From NCBI RefSeq assembly GCF_016899425.1, contig NZ_CP045994.1, positions 620,001 to 684,000 of the forward strand: 64,000 bases of DNA, written 5' to 3'. The translations under genes and the position numbers were made by a program. Below the pieces are notes generated by a model. The model was not told where the DNA came from. It saw only the letters and a program-made list of their open reading frames with translations, and did not search any database. The DNA comes from Burkholderia sp. MS389 (GTDB lineage: Bacteria; Pseudomonadota; Gammaproteobacteria; Burkholderiales; Burkholderiaceae). This document shows, in pieces, positions 41,049 to 51,301 of this stretch (positions are counted from its first letter, which is position 1; each line of letters starts with the position of its first letter).

Positions 41049-42416
41049 TTACGCTTCTTCCGGTGCGACCTGCTGCTTCTGCGCGAGCCGGTTTTCGAGG
41101 TAATGGATGCTGGTGCCGCCTTCGACGAACTTCGCGTCGATCATCAGCTCGCGGTGCAGCGGGATGTTGGTCTGGATGCCTTCGACGACCATTTCCGACA
41201 GCGCGATGCGCATCCGGCGGATCGCCTGCTCGCGTGTCGCGCCGTAGGTGATCAGCTTGCCGATCATCGAATCATAGTTCGGCGGCACGAAATAGCCATT
41301 GTAGGCGTGCGAATCGACGCGCACGCCGGGGCCGCCCGGCGTATGCCACGACGTGATCCGGCCCGGCGAAGGCGTGAACTTGAACGGATCTTCGGCGTTG
41401 ATCCGGCATTCGATCGCATGTCCGCGGAACTGGATGTCGCGCTGGCGCAGCGTGAGCTTCTCGCCGGCCGCGATGCGGATCTGTTCCTGCACGATGTCGA
41501 CGCCGGTGATCAGTTCCGATACCGGGTGCTCGACCTGCACGCGCGTGTTCATCTCGATGAAGTAGAACTCGCCGTTTTCGTACAGGAATTCGAACGTGCC
41601 CGCGCCGAGGTAGCCCATCTTCTTGCATGCGTCCGCGCAGCGATCGCCGATGCGGTCGATCAGGCGGCGCGGAATGCCGGGCGCCGGCGCTTCCTCGATC
41701 ACCTTCTGGTGGCGGCGCTGCATCGAGCAGTCGCGCTCGCCGAGCCAGATCGCGTTCTTGTGCGCGTCCGACAGCACCTGGATCTCGATATGGCGCGGGT
41801 TCTCGAGAAACTTCTCCATGTACACCTGCGGGTTGCCGAACGCACGGCCGGCTTCCTCGCGGGTCATGTTGACCGCGTTGACGAGCGCGGCTTCGGTGTG
41901 CACGACGCGCATCCCGCGCCCGCCGCCGCCACCCGCCGCCTTGATGATGACCGGATAGCCGATCGCGCGCGCAATCTTGACGATCTCCTTCGGATCGTCC
42001 GGCAACGCGCCTTCCGAGCCCGGCACGCACGGCACGCCGGTCTTGATCATCGTCTGCTTCGCGGTGACCTTGTCGCCCATCATGCGGATCGTTTCCGGGC
42101 GCGGGCCGATGAACGTGAAGCCCGACTGCTCGACGCGCTCCGCGAAATCGGCGTTCTCGGACAGGAAGCCGTAGCCGGGGTGGATCGCCTCGGCGTCGGT
42201 GACTTCCGCGGCGCTGATCAGCGCCGGCATGTTCAGGTAGCTCAGGTTCGACGGGGCCGGGCCGATACAGACGGCTTCGTCGGCGAGGCGCACGTACTTG
42301 GCTTCCTTGTCGGCTTCCGAGTACACGACCACCGTCTTGACGCCGAGTTCGCGGCACGCGCGCTGGATGCGCAGCGCGATTTCACCGCGGTTGGCAATGA
42401 GGATTTTTTCAAACAT
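41049..42416 (-). CDS. accC: Acetyl-CoA carboxylase, biotin carboxylase subunit AccC
   Basis: AccC carboxylates the biotin of AccB, the first half-reaction of acetyl-CoA carboxylase. The 455-residue ATP-grasp protein has the glycine-rich ATP loop [14 protein letters not shown], and the conserved [19 protein letters not shown] and [13 protein letters not shown]. The ATG at 42416 gives [16 protein letters not shown]. It follows accB after 87 bases, and a nine-base stem (42475-42497) lies in that gap. Confidence 0.98.
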   Translation of the reverse strand: MFEKILIANRGEIALRIQRACRELGVKTVVVYSEADKEAKYVRLADEAVCIGPAPSNLSYLNMPALISAAEVTDAEAIHPGYGFLSENADFAERVEQSGFTFIGPRPETIRMMGDKVTAKQTMIKTGVPCVPGSEGALPDDPKEIVKIARAIGYPVIIKAAGGGGGRGMRVVHTEAALVNAVNMTREEAGRAFGNPQVYMEKFLENPRHIEIQVLSDAHKNAIWLGERDCSMQRRHQKVIEEAPAPGIPRRLIDRIGDRCADACKKMGYLGAGTFEFLYENGEFYFIEMNTRVQVEHPVSELITGVDIVQEQIRIAAGEKLTLRQRDIQFRGHAIECRINAEDPFKFTPSPGRITSWHTPGGPGVRVDSHAYNGYFVPPNYDSMIGKLITYGATREQAIRRMRIALSEMVVEGIQTNIPLHRELMIDAKFVEGGTSIHYLENRLAQKQQVAPEEA

Positions 42417-42474
42417 AGCGAGTATTCGTCTCTTCGAGGGGCGCGCGAACGGCGCCTGGCGAGCATCTCGGCGG

Positions 42475-42497
42475 CGCGCGGCCGGCAGGGCCGCGCG
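42475..42497 (-). other. Hairpin in the accB-accC gap
   Basis: CGCGCGGCC and GGCCGCGCG pair perfectly around a five-base loop, six bases after the accB stop. There is no T run. It may stabilise the accB end or modulate accC. Confidence 0.4.
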
Positions 42498-42503
42498 GCG
42501 GGC

Positions 42504-42974
42504 TTAGCCGATCACGAAAAGCGGCTGGCCGTATTCGACGGCCTGGCCGTTCTCGACGAGGATTTCCTTGATCACGCCGGCCTTGTCCGACTCGATCTCG
42601 TTGAGCAGCTTCATCGCTTCGATGATGCAGATCGTCTGGCCTTCCTTGACCGTGTCGCCGGCCTGCACGAACGGGTCGGCGCCCGGCGACGGCGCGCGAT
42701 AGAACGTGCCGACCATCGGCGACGTCACGACGTGTCCCTGCGGGACGGCCGGTGCGGCGGCTGCGCCGGCGGCCGGCGCCGCGCCGTCGGTCGGCAGCGC
42801 GGCCGACGGAGCCGGCGCGCTGACTTGCGGGGCATACCCAGCCGTCGGCTGCACGTAGACCGGCGGCGCGTTCTTGACGATGCGCACCTTGCCTTCGCCT
42901 TCCGTCACTTCCAGCTCGGAGATGCCGGATTCGGAAACGAGGTCGATCAGAGTTTTCAGCTTACGAAGATCCAT
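42504..42974 (-). CDS. accB: Acetyl-CoA carboxylase, biotin carboxyl carrier protein AccB
   Basis: AccB carries the biotin. The 156-residue protein has the biotinyl domain at its C-terminus with Lys122 in [12 protein letters not shown], and the thumb residues near [13 protein letters not shown] Pro/Ala-rich linker of about 45 residues precedes it. The ATG at 42974 ([10 protein letters not shown]) is chosen by homology; an in-frame start six codons earlier is possible. AroQ is upstream by 66 bases, the common aroQ-accB-accC order. Confidence 0.97.
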   Translation of the reverse strand: MDLRKLKTLIDLVSESGISELEVTEGEGKVRIVKNAPPVYVQPTAGYAPQVSAPAPSAALPTDGAAPAAGAAAAPAVPQGHVVTSPMVGTFYRAPSPGADPFVQAGDTVKEGQTICIIEAMKLLNEIESDKAGVIKEILVENGQAVEYGQPLFVIG

Positions 42975-43040
42975 CGGGAATTCCCCTTTCAATACGTGAA
43001 AGCGCCGGTGAGGGGCCGGCGCTGAATCTAGATCGCGAAA

Positions 43041-43493
43041 TCAGCCGCGCGACGCGCCTTGCAGCTTGTCCAGCGCGTACTCGAGCGCGTACAGATAACC
43101 TTTCCAGCCGAGCCCGCAGATCACGCCTTCGGCCTGGTCGGAAAAGTAGGAGTGGTGCCTGAACGCTTCGCGGCGATGCACGTTCGACAAGTGAACCTCG
43201 ACGAACGGGATGCCGACACCGGCGATCGCGTCCCGGATCGCAACGCTCGTGTGCGTATACGCGGCCGGATTGATCAGGATGAAATCGGTCTGTTCCTCCC
43301 GCGCGGCCTGGATGCGGTCGACCAGCGCGCCTTCATGGTTGCTCTGGAACGACGACAGTTCGGCGCCGGCTTCCCGGGCGCGCGCGGCAAGCGCCTGATC
43401 GATCTGCGCGAGCGTGACGCGGCCGTACACCTCCGGTTCCCGGGTGCCGAGAAGGTTCAGGTTGGGGCCGTGCAACACCAGCAATCGTGTCAT
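43041..43493 (-). CDS. aroQ: Type II 3-dehydroquinate dehydratase AroQ
   Basis: AroQ dehydrates 3-dehydroquinate in the shikimate pathway. The 150-residue protein has [16 protein letters not shown] with the catalytic Tyr, the [11 protein letters not shown] motif, [15 protein letters not shown] and the [15 protein letters not shown] loop. The ATG at 43493 is natural. It heads the accB-accC-prmA run; a candidate promoter is noted upstream. aroE, another shikimate gene, is 6 kb to the right. Confidence 0.97.
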   Translation of the reverse strand: MTRLLVLHGPNLNLLGTREPEVYGRVTLAQIDQALAARAREAGAELSSFQSNHEGALVDRIQAAREEQTDFILINPAAYTHTSVAIRDAIAGVGIPFVEVHLSNVHRREAFRHHSYFSDQAEGVICGLGWKGYLYALEYALDKLQGASRG

Positions 43494-43523
43494 GGTCGCT
43501 TCTATTTCTGCGGAATTGCGCGA

Positions 43524-43553
43524 ACTTTAGCGCTATTTAGAGAAATTTGTCTA
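43524..43553 (-). promoter_or_regulatory. Candidate promoter for aroQ-accBC-prmA
   Basis: On the minus strand, TAGACA (43548-43553) and TAAAGT (43524-43529) are 18 bases apart. Five of six and four of six bases match the sigma-70 consensus. It lies in an A+T-rich patch 31 bases upstream of the aroQ start. Confidence 0.35.
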
Positions 43554-43687
43554 GTTTTGCCGAACGGCCAGGCGCGCCGGACCTGCAAGAATTACCGGCG
43601 CGGGCGCAAAGTATCCGCGAATTCACGCGAAATTGCCGCGATCGACCTGCAAATCGCCGTCAACGTGCGGGCTGCCGTTCGGACCGA

Positions 43688-44242
43688 TTACAGTGCGTCG
43701 AGCGTCTTTTTCAGCTCGGCCGGTTGGATTTGTCCCAATTTTGTCTCGCGAATCTTGCCGGTTTCGTCGATGACGACGGTAAACGGCAGCGCGCCGGCGG
43801 TATTTCCGAAATTTCGGGCCAGATCGGCGCCTGCGTAGCCGCTGACGAAGACTGGATAGTCGACCTTCACCTTCTGCAGGAAGTTCTTCACGTTCTGCCC
43901 GGAATCGACGCCGATTCCGACGAAACGGATGCCTTTCTGCTTGTACTGATGTGACAGCGCGACGAGCTCGGGCATCTCCTCGACGCACGGGCCGCACCAC
44001 GACGCCCAGAAATTGACCACAACCTTCTGGCCCTTGAAGGAAGCGAGCGACGCCGGATTGCCATCGACGCCGGTCAGCGACGACGCCCACAGCTGGTCGA
44101 CCGGATTGCCGTGGGCGACCGGCGCGGCGACGGCGACACCGTCGTCGGCGCTGCCGCCGCGGAACCAGTGGCCGGCGGCGAGCCCGCCGGCGATGGCGGC
44201 GGCCGCGACCACCGCGAGCGCCAACATGCGTTTCATCATCAT
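43688..44242 (-). CDS. TlpA-like thioredoxin, secreted or membrane-anchored
   Basis: A 184-residue protein with an N-terminal hydrophobic segment (LALAVVAAAAIAGGLAAG) and a thioredoxin fold with the active site WCGPC (Cys83, Cys86). It resembles TlpA/ResA-type periplasmic oxidoreductases, which often serve cytochrome c maturation. Three adjacent ATG codons (44242, 44239, 44236) are possible starts. It is encoded seven bases after the nucleotidyltransferase-like gene. Confidence 0.85.
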   Translation of the reverse strand: MMMKRMLALAVVAAAAIAGGLAAGHWFRGGSADDGVAVAAPVAHGNPVDQLWASSLTGVDGNPASLASFKGQKVVVNFWASWCGPCVEEMPELVALSHQYKQKGIRFVGIGVDSGQNVKNFLQKVKVDYPVFVSGYAGADLARNFGNTAGALPFTVVIDETGKIRETKLGQIQPAELKKTLDAL

Positions 44243-44249
44243 CGTTGAG

Positions 44250-44894
44250 TCAATCCGGTTCGGAAGGAGCCTGGCCTGCGTCGACGAGCGCGCGCAGCGC
44301 CGCGGCGTCCGCGCGGGCGACGCGGCCGCGCGCGTCGGCCTTCACCGCGCCGCGCAGGTCGTCGCTCGCATACAGCGCAAGATGGATGCCGATCGCATCC
44401 ACGTCGCGCCGCGGGCGCCACAGGAAACTGAGCGTCTCGACGTCGCCGCGGCCCGCGAAATGCCGCGTCTCGGACACGTCGTACTGGACGTTCTGGTTCA
44501 GCAGGTAGATCGCGACGTCCTTCGGGTTGTCGGTGAAGGTCTGCAAATGGATATCCGAATGCGCGTTCGCGGTGCCGTTCAGCACGGCGCCCGTCACATA
44601 AGGATGGAACTCGGCGAGCCGGCCCATCCAGTCGAGCGCGATTTCGCGCAGGCGGCGCAGTTCGTCCGGCTGCGTGTCGCTCTGGAACAGCGCGAGGTAC
44701 TCGCGCAGTTCTTCCTCGATCTGGTCGTTATCCGGCAGCCATTCTCCGGCAACGCGCGAATCGCCCAGTAACTGGCGCGCGGCCTTGCGCTTCGCGCCGG
44801 CATAGTCCTGGCCGTCCTCCGCGATCAGGCGGGCGGCGGACTGGGCGATTTCCTCGCGGACGCGCCGCGGGTCGACAAGAGGTTTGCGAGACAT
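44250..44894 (-). CDS. Nucleotidyltransferase-like protein of unknown role
   Basis: A 214-residue protein. The central part NGTANAHSDIHLQTF resembles the GSxxxxxSDxD signature of nucleotidyltransferases, with Asn/Thr in place of the Gly-Ser. NPKDVAIYLLNQNVQYD follows. The rest is alpha-helical. I know no assigned function; members are conserved beside mpl in Burkholderia. The ATG at 44894 is divergent from mpl, with 246 bases between them. Confidence 0.7.
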   Translation of the reverse strand: MSRKPLVDPRRVREEIAQSAARLIAEDGQDYAGAKRKAARQLLGDSRVAGEWLPDNDQIEEELREYLALFQSDTQPDELRRLREIALDWMGRLAEFHPYVTGAVLNGTANAHSDIHLQTFTDNPKDVAIYLLNQNVQYDVSETRHFAGRGDVETLSFLWRPRRDVDAIGIHLALYASDDLRGAVKADARGRVARADAAALRALVDAGQAPSEPD

Positions 44895-45140
44895 GATCCG
44901 GCAATCATACTCGATCGCCACGGCGCCCGAGCGCGGGTGCGGCGGCCCGCCGTCCGAGGGCGCCGGCGCCGCTCGCGCGCATCGTTCGGGCCGCCGGGCA
45001 TCGCAGGCCGTCAGTTACAATACTGCTCTTTGTGTCGCGGCCAGGTCGTTGGCCGGGCGCCGGCCGCACGGCCTCGCCGGCGCGCCGCACACGCATCCTT
45101 TCAGAATCGACGGCGCCCGGCGGCGCGAAAGCATTCCTCT

Positions 45141-46526
45141 ATGCACATCCACATTCTTGGCATCTGCGGCACCTTCATGGGCGGTCTCGCCGTACTCGCA
45201 CGCGAGGCGGGCCACACGGTGACGGGTTGCGACGCGGGCGTCTATCCGCCGATGAGCACGCAGCTCGAGGCGCAGGGCATCACGCTGATCGAGGGCTACG
45301 GCGCCGAGCAGATCGACCTGAAACCGGACCTGTTCGTGATCGGCAACGTCGTCACGCGCGGCAATCCGCTGATGGAGGCAATCCTCGATCGCGGCCTGCC
45401 TTACGTGTCGGGTCCGCAGTGGCTCGGCGAGCACGTGCTCGCCGGCAAGTGGGTGCTCGCGGTCGCGGGCACGCACGGCAAGACGACCACGTCGTCGATG
45501 CTCGCATGGCTGCTGGAAGATGCCGGCCTGAACCCGGGCTTCCTGATCGGCGGCGTGCCGCTGAACTTCGGCGTGTCCGCGCGGCTCACCGATTCGAGCT
45601 TCTTCGTGATCGAAGCCGACGAGTACGACACGGCATTCTTCGACAAGCGCTCGAAGTTCGTGCACTACCGGCCGCGCACCGCGGTACTGAACAACCTCGA
45701 ATTCGATCACGCCGACATCTTCCCCGATCTCGCCGCGATCGAGACGCAATTCCACCATCTCGTGCGCACCGTGCCGGGCGTCGGGCGGATCGTCACGAAC
45801 GGCCGCTCGGATGCGCTCGAGCGCGTGCTCGCGCGCGGCTGCTGGAGCGAGGTCGAGCGTTTCGGCGTCGACGGCGGCTGGCAGGCGCTGCCGGCCGAGG
45901 ACGGCGTGCCGGTCGACGAACGCTTCGCGGTGTATCGCCAAGCCGAGCGCGTCGGCGAAGTCGCGTGGCAGGTGCAGGGCGACCACAACCGGATGAACGC
46001 GCTCGCGGCGATCGCCGCCGCGCGCCACGTCGGCGTGCCGCCGGCGCAGGCTGCGGTTTCCCTCGCGTCGTTCCGCAACGTGAAGCGCCGCATGGAAGTG
46101 CGCGGCAGCGTGGACGGCGTGACCGTCTACGACGATTTCGCGCACCATCCGACCGCGATCGACACCACGATCGCCGGTCTTCGTGCGCGCATCGGCCGCC
46201 AGAATGCCCGCATCCTCGCCGTGCTCGAGCCGCGCTCGAACACGATGAAGCTCGGCGTGATGAAGTCGCAACTGCCGGCGAGCCTGGCCGATGCCGATCT
46301 CGTGTTCGGCTACGGCGCGCCGACCGGGCGCGATGCGCTCGGCTGGAATCTCGCCGAGGCGCTCGCGCCGCTCGGCGAGCGCGCGCGCGCATTCGACGAT
46401 CTGCATCTGCTGGTGAAGGCGGTGGTCGAGGCCGCGCGTCCGGGCGACCACGTGCTCGTGATGAGCAACGGCGGCTTCGGCGGCGTGCACCAGAAGCTGC
46501 TCGACGCGCTCGGGAGCCGCCCGTGA
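45141..46526 (+). CDS. mpl: UDP-N-acetylmuramate:L-alanyl-gamma-D-glutamyl-meso-DAP ligase Mpl
   Basis: Mpl re-uses murein tripeptide by attaching it to UDP-MurNAc in cell-wall recycling. The 461-residue Mur ligase has the P-loop GTHGKTT at residues 110-116, the DEYDTAFFDKRSKF motif typical of Mpl, and YDDFAHHPTAI. The ATG at 45141 gives MHIHILGICGTFMGG; an in-frame extension upstream is not conserved. It pairs functionally with ampD at 29.6 kb. The stop overlaps the yqiA start (GTGA). Confidence 0.95.
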   Translation: MHIHILGICGTFMGGLAVLAREAGHTVTGCDAGVYPPMSTQLEAQGITLIEGYGAEQIDLKPDLFVIGNVVTRGNPLMEAILDRGLPYVSGPQWLGEHVLAGKWVLAVAGTHGKTTTSSMLAWLLEDAGLNPGFLIGGVPLNFGVSARLTDSSFFVIEADEYDTAFFDKRSKFVHYRPRTAVLNNLEFDHADIFPDLAAIETQFHHLVRTVPGVGRIVTNGRSDALERVLARGCWSEVERFGVDGGWQALPAEDGVPVDERFAVYRQAERVGEVAWQVQGDHNRMNALAAIAAARHVGVPPAQAAVSLASFRNVKRRMEVRGSVDGVTVYDDFAHHPTAIDTTIAGLRARIGRQNARILAVLEPRSNTMKLGVMKSQLPASLADADLVFGYGAPTGRDALGWNLAEALAPLGERARAFDDLHLLVKAVVEAARPGDHVLVMSNGGFGGVHQKLLDALGSRP

Positions 46527-47092
46527 TCCTGTACCTGCACGGCTTCCGGTCGTCGCCGGAATCGCAGAAGTCGCGGCTGCTCGCCGCGCGGATGGCCGAA
46601 CTCGGCCGCGCCGACGAGTGGCGGTGCCCGTCGCTGTCGGTGTCGCCGCTGGAGGCGATCGCGGTGGCGGAAGCCGAGGTCGCGGGCGCGCGCGACGTGA
46701 CCGTGATCGGCAGCTCGCTCGGCGGGTATTACGCGACGTGGCTCGCCGAAAAGCATGGCTGGAAAGCCGTGCTGCTGAATCCGGCGATCGTGCCGCAGCG
46801 GGATCTGGAACAACATCTGGGCGAGCAGCCGCTGTGGCACGGCGGCGGCACGATCGTCGTCGAGCGCCGCCACCTGCACGAACTCGACGCGCTGCGCGTG
46901 CCGGCGATCACGCGCGCCGACCGCTACTATCTGTTCGCGGCGACCGGCGACGAAGTGCTCGATTACCGCGAGATGCTCGCCCATTACCCGGGCGCGAAAA
47001 CCCGCGTGATCGACGGCAGCGACCACGGAATCAGCGAATTTGCCGACTATGTCGACGACGTTCTCGCGTTTTGCGACGGAAAGACGTCATAA
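46523..47092 (+). CDS. YqiA-like alpha/beta-hydrolase esterase
   Basis: The 189-residue protein is a small alpha/beta hydrolase. It has the nucleophile elbow GSSLGG at residues 63-68 (Ser65), an Asp in ATGDEVLDY and a His in GSDHGISEF. YqiA-type proteins have weak esterase activity and unknown physiological role. The start is a GTG at 46523 overlapping the mpl stop. Confidence 0.87.
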   Translation: MILYLHGFRSSPESQKSRLLAARMAELGRADEWRCPSLSVSPLEAIAVAEAEVAGARDVTVIGSSLGGYYATWLAEKHGWKAVLLNPAIVPQRDLEQHLGEQPLWHGGGTIVVERRHLHELDALRVPAITRADRYYLFAATGDEVLDYREMLAHYPGAKTRVIDGSDHGISEFADYVDDVLAFCDGKTS

Positions 47093-47128
47093 ACCGGCCA
47101 CGTGCCAATCGAATTCCCATCATCATGC

Positions 47129-47148
47129 GGCGCCGCCGACGCGGCGCC
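47129..47148. other. Hairpin between yqiA and the RNB nuclease gene
   Basis: GGCGCCGC and GCGGCGCC pair perfectly around CGAC, 25 bases before the next GTG start. No T run. It may occlude or set the spacing of the next ribosome site. Confidence 0.35.
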
Positions 47149-47172
47149 CGGCAGTCTGAACGAGAGTACTGA

Positions 47173-49263
47173 GTGAACGTTTTCTTCGAGGAATCGGGCA
47201 GTTTCAAGGCGGGCAGCGTGCTGTCGCGCCAGGGCGACGCATTTCAGGTCGAGTTGCCCGGCGGGCGGCGCGCGAAGGTGCGCGCGAAAGACGTGCTGAT
47301 CGAATTCGACAAGCCGGCTGCAGGCGAACTGATGCAGGAGGCCGACACGGCCGCGCAGCAGATCGATCTGGACTTCCTGTGGGAATGCGCGCCGGCCGAC
47401 GAGTTCGCGTATACGGCGCTCGCCGCCGAATACTTCGGCGCGACGTACGGCCCGGTCGAGCGCGCGGCGCTGGTGCTGCGGCTGCACGGCTCGCCCGTCT
47501 ATTTCCGCCGCAAGGGGCGCGGCCAGTACCAGCGCGCGCCGGAAGAGCAGCTCAAGATGGCGCTCGCGTCGCTCGAGCGCAAGCGCCAGCAGGCGCTCGT
47601 GCAGGCGCAGTATGAAGAAGAGCTGAAGGCGGGCAAGCTGCCGGAAGCGTTCGCGGGCAAGGTGCTCGGGCTGCTGACGCGGCCGGACAAGAATTCGATC
47701 GAATACAAGGCGATGGAAGCGGCGGCCGGCGCGCGCGGCGTGTCGCCGGCGCGGCTGATGCTCGACTGCGGCGGCATCGAGTCGCCGCGTGCGCTGCACG
47801 AAGCGCGCTTCCTCGCGGAATTTTTCCCGCACGGCACCGGCTTTCCGCCCGTCACGGTCGGCCCGCTGCCGGACGACCTGCCGCGCGCGAACGTCGAGGC
47901 GTTCTCGATCGACGACATCACGACGACCGAAATCGACGACGCTTTCTCGGTCGAGCACCTGGCCGACGGCCGGGTGCGGATCGGCGTGCACATCGCGGCG
48001 CCGGCGCTCGGCATCGTGCGCGGCGATCCGGTCGACGCGATCGCGCGCGCGCGCCTGTCGACCGTCTACATGCCGGGCGACAAGATCACGATGCTGCCGG
48101 ACGACGTCGTCGACGTGTTCACGCTGAAAGAGGGCGATTACCGGCCGGCGCTGTCGCTGTACATCATCGTGAACCGCGACACGCAGGACATCGTCGCGAA
48201 CGAGACCCGCGCCGAGCTCGTGTTCGTGAAGAACAACCTGCGCCACAACACGCTCGACGAGCTCGTCAACGAAGAGACGCTCGCGGCCGGCACCGGCGAC
48301 TACCCGCACAAGGACGACATCGCCGTGCTGTGGCCGCTCGCGCAGGCGCTGTTCGAGAAGCGCCAGGTCGCGCGCGCGGGCTACGGCCTGAAGCGCGAAG
48401 TGCAGCGCAACACCGACTACAACTTCTACGTCGAAGGCGAGCACGTGACGATCACGCCGCGCCGCCGCGGCTCGCCGCTCGACCTGATCGTGTCGGAGCT
48501 CGCGATCCTCGCGAACTCGACCTGGGGCGCGTTCCTGCACGATCACACGGTGCCCGGCATCTACCGGTCCCAGCGCGGCTTCGGCGCGCCGGGCCCGAAG
48601 CGCACGCGGATGCAGACGACGGCCGCGCCGCACGAAGGCCTCGGCGTCGCGCAGTACGCGTGGAGCACGTCGCCGCTGCGCCGCTACGTCGACCTCGTGA
48701 ACCAGTGGCAACTGCTCGCGTGCGTGCAGCACGGCGTCACCGCGAAGCTCGCCGCGCCGTTCAAGCCGAAGGACGCCGATCTCTACGCGGTCGTGCAGGG
48801 CTTCGACGATACGTACACGGCCTACGCCGACTACCAGCGCCGGATGGAGTACTTCTGGTGCCTGCGCTGGCTCAAGCAGGAGCAGAAGAAGCAGGTCGTC
48901 GCGAGCGTCGTCAAGGGCGATCTCGTGCGCCTCGAGGAAATCCCGCTGCTGCTGCACGTGCCGGGACTCGGCGTGCATGCGCGCGGCACGCGCGTGCTGC
49001 TCGACGTGATGTCGCTCGACGAACTGACGATCGAGGCGTCGGTGCGTCTGCTGAACGTGCTCGACGCGCCGACCGTGACGAGCGGCGATACGGCCGAGGC
49101 CGACGAAGAGGATGATGCCGAAGGCGGCGACGACACGCTGGTCGACGCGGAAGACGCGTCGGCGCAAACCGAGGCCGAAGCGCTGGCCGAATCGGGCGAC
49201 GCGGCGGCACAGGGCGGCGAAGCCGCGAGCGGCAACGACGGCGAAGAGGGACGCGCATCATGA
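47173..49263 (+). CDS. RNB-domain ribonuclease (RNase II/R type)
   Basis: A 696-residue 3'-5' exoribonuclease. The RNB core is seen in [15 protein letters not shown] (the Asp-rich catalytic motif), and in the Arg/His-rich [20 protein letters not shown] and [11 protein letters not shown]. The N-terminal part is unlike RNase R, whose cold-shock domains are absent or diverged, so I do not assign rnr or rnb. The last 60 residues are almost wholly acidic and Ala-rich. The start is a GTG at 47173. The stop overlaps aroE (ATGA), so aroE is coupled to it. Confidence 0.87.
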   Translation: MNVFFEESGSFKAGSVLSRQGDAFQVELPGGRRAKVRAKDVLIEFDKPAAGELMQEADTAAQQIDLDFLWECAPADEFAYTALAAEYFGATYGPVERAALVLRLHGSPVYFRRKGRGQYQRAPEEQLKMALASLERKRQQALVQAQYEEELKAGKLPEAFAGKVLGLLTRPDKNSIEYKAMEAAAGARGVSPARLMLDCGGIESPRALHEARFLAEFFPHGTGFPPVTVGPLPDDLPRANVEAFSIDDITTTEIDDAFSVEHLADGRVRIGVHIAAPALGIVRGDPVDAIARARLSTVYMPGDKITMLPDDVVDVFTLKEGDYRPALSLYIIVNRDTQDIVANETRAELVFVKNNLRHNTLDELVNEETLAAGTGDYPHKDDIAVLWPLAQALFEKRQVARAGYGLKREVQRNTDYNFYVEGEHVTITPRRRGSPLDLIVSELAILANSTWGAFLHDHTVPGIYRSQRGFGAPGPKRTRMQTTAAPHEGLGVAQYAWSTSPLRRYVDLVNQWQLLACVQHGVTAKLAAPFKPKDADLYAVVQGFDDTYTAYADYQRRMEYFWCLRWLKQEQKKQVVASVVKGDLVRLEEIPLLLHVPGLGVHARGTRVLLDVMSLDELTIEASVRLLNVLDAPTVTSGDTAEADEEDDAEGGDDTLVDAEDASAQTEAEALAESGDAAAQGGEAASGNDGEEGRAS

Positions 49264-50126
49264 ACGCAGTTGCGTCGACGAGCGGCACGGACCGCTATGT
49301 CGTGTTCGGCAACCCGGTGGCGCACAGCAAGTCGCCGTTCATCCACGCGCAGTTCGCCGCCCAGACCGGCGAGCCGATCGAGTACGCGCACCGGCTCGCG
49401 CCGGTCGACGGATTCGAGGCCGCCGTGCGCGCGTTCGTCGCCGAAGGCGGTCGCGGCGCGAACGTGACGGTGCCGTTCAAGCTCGACGCGCATGCGCTCG
49501 CCGACACGCTGTCGCCGCGTGCGGCGGCGGCAGGCGCGGTGAACACGCTGCGCATCGACGCCGACGGCCGCCTTTACGGCGACAACACCGACGGCGTGGG
49601 CCTCGTGCGCGACATCGAAGCGAATCTCGGCGTGTCGCTCGCGGGTGCGCGCATCCTGCTGCTCGGCGCGGGCGGCGCCGCGCGCGGCGTCGTGCTGCCG
49701 CTGCTCGACCGCGCGCCGCTGTCGATCGGAATCGTCAATCGCACCGCGAGCAAGGCCGAGGCGCTCGTCGGCCAGTTCATGCAGGCCGCGCACGATGCGG
49801 GCTGCATGCTCGCGGGCGGCGGGCCCGGCGTCGTGCGGGCCGAGCCGTACGACGTGGTGATCAATGCGACGGCCGGCAGCCTCGATGCCGCGCTGCCGGA
49901 ATGCGACGCGGCCGCGTTCGGCGCCGGCACGCTCGCGTACGACATGATGTACGGCGCGCAGCCGACCGTGTTCATGCAGCACGCGGCGTCGCTCGGCGCG
50001 CGCACGGCCGACGGGCTCGGGATGCTGGTCGAGCAGGCGGCCGAATCGTTCTTCATCTGGCGCGGCGTGCGGCCGGACGGCGCACCGGTGCTGGCCGCGC
50101 TGCGCCAGGCGCTCGCGGCGAGCTGA
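49260..50126 (+). CDS. aroE: Shikimate dehydrogenase AroE
   Basis: AroE reduces 3-dehydroshikimate with NADPH. The 288-residue protein has the shikimate-site motif [15 protein letters not shown] near the start, GANVTVPFK, and the NADP fold [17 protein letters not shown]. The ATG at 49260 overlaps the nuclease stop. mtgA follows 14 bases after the stop, giving an mpl-yqiA-RNB-aroE-mtgA run. Confidence 0.97.
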   Translation: MNAVASTSGTDRYVVFGNPVAHSKSPFIHAQFAAQTGEPIEYAHRLAPVDGFEAAVRAFVAEGGRGANVTVPFKLDAHALADTLSPRAAAAGAVNTLRIDADGRLYGDNTDGVGLVRDIEANLGVSLAGARILLLGAGGAARGVVLPLLDRAPLSIGIVNRTASKAEALVGQFMQAAHDAGCMLAGGGPGVVRAEPYDVVINATAGSLDAALPECDAAAFGAGTLAYDMMYGAQPTVFMQHAASLGARTADGLGMLVEQAAESFFIWRGVRPDGAPVLAALRQALAAS

Positions 50127-50140
50127 ACGGAGCGCGGCAC

Positions 50141-50878
50141 GTGGCGGCGGTGAGCGGCACGCAGCGCACGCGGACGGTGAGCATCGCGCGCTGGATCGTC
50201 TATGCGGGATCGGTGTTCGCGCTCGCGTGGCTCGCGACGCAGCTGTTCTATCTCGCGCAGATCGCGCTGTGGTCGTTCGTGAATCCCGGCTCGACCGCGT
50301 TCATGCGCACCGACGCGTGGTGGCTGTCGCGCGACACGCCGCCCGCGCAGATCCGGCACCAGTGGGTGCCGTACGACCAGATCTCGCGCAACCTGAAGCG
50401 CGCGCTGATCGCGTCCGAAGATTCGACCTTCGCGACCAACAACGGCTACGACGTCGACGCGATCCTGCAGGCGTGGGAGAAGAACAAGGCGCGCGGCAGG
50501 ATCGTCGCGGGCGGCTCGACGATCACGCAGCAGCTCGCACGCAACCTGTTCCTGTCGCGCGAGAAAAGCTACATCCGCAAGGGGCAGGAGCTGATCATCA
50601 CGTGGATGCTCGAAACGGTGCTCGACAAGGAGCGCATTTTCGAGATCTACCTGAATTCGGTCGAATGGGGGCGCGGCGTGTACGGCGCGGAAGCGGCCGC
50701 CCATTATTACTACAAGATTCCCGCGAGCCGGCTCGGCGCGTGGCAGTCGGCGCGTCTCGCGGTGATGCTGCCGAAGCCGCGCTGGTTCGATGCGCATCGC
50801 GGCTCGGCCTACCAGGCGCAGCGTGCGGCGATCATCGCACGCCGGATGGGCGCGGCCGAGCTGCCGCAATCCGAGTAA
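50141..50878 (+). CDS. mtgA: Monofunctional peptidoglycan transglycosylase MtgA
   Basis: MtgA polymerises lipid II glycan strands at the inner membrane. The 245-residue protein has an N-terminal membrane anchor ([25 protein letters not shown]), then the GT51 motifs [15 protein letters not shown] (the catalytic Glu in ASED), [14 protein letters not shown] and [15 protein letters not shown]. The usual motif-1 Phe-x-x-His is changed to FATNNG, as in other MtgA. The GTG at 50141 is supported by GGAG eight bases ahead; a GTG three codons on is an alternative. aroE-mtgA adjacency is widespread in betaproteobacteria. Confidence 0.95.
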   Translation: MAAVSGTQRTRTVSIARWIVYAGSVFALAWLATQLFYLAQIALWSFVNPGSTAFMRTDAWWLSRDTPPAQIRHQWVPYDQISRNLKRALIASEDSTFATNNGYDVDAILQAWEKNKARGRIVAGGSTITQQLARNLFLSREKSYIRKGQELIITWMLETVLDKERIFEIYLNSVEWGRGVYGAEAAAHYYYKIPASRLGAWQSARLAVMLPKPRWFDAHRGSAYQAQRAAIIARRMGAAELPQSE

Positions 50879-51301
50879 GCGGCGCGCCCGCGTCGCTGCG
50901 TTGTCCGTTCTACCGTTCGCGCAGGATTGCTGCGTTGCAGCGCATTCGTGTCATCACCCTTTCGGGCCGCATCCTTTAGACGAATTCGTCTATTTCGCTT
51001 TGGCGAGCAATATCGGCGAGTGCATGTTTTTGTTGAGCGTCATCGCACGAAACGGGTGCTTTTTTAGTCGTTACCAGTAAACGCGAAAGTCGATGAAAGC
51101 GACGTGAAATGCAACGTTTCGCGAATCGAAGCATTCCTGAAAGGTGTGCGCTGCACTGCTTGCGCGCCGAATATTTCCAAATTTTTCAAAGCCGGCGGGC
51201 TCGCGTATATTGGCCGGCGCCTCGGCTCATCGGCCGCAATCGAGGCGGGGGGCGGCTTATCCGGCTGCTCGACAAAAAAACATGCGAGAAGGGACGCAAC
51301 G
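50879..51301 (+). other. 423-bp upstream region of the S10 peptidase gene
   Basis: No gene was seen. A perfect 16-base palindrome lies at 50977-50992. The part from 51150 to 51215 is locally A+T-rich (aatatttccaaatttttc, then tatatt), where a promoter may sit. AGAAGGG at 51288-51294 is the ribosome site. Confidence 0.5.
50977..50992. promoter_or_regulatory. Perfect 16-bp palindrome TAGACGAATTCGTCTA
   Basis: The sequence is its own reverse complement. It stands 310 bases before the S10 peptidase start and 99 bases after mtgA. The form resembles operators of TetR-like or related dimeric regulators, but no specific match is claimed. Confidence 0.45.
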
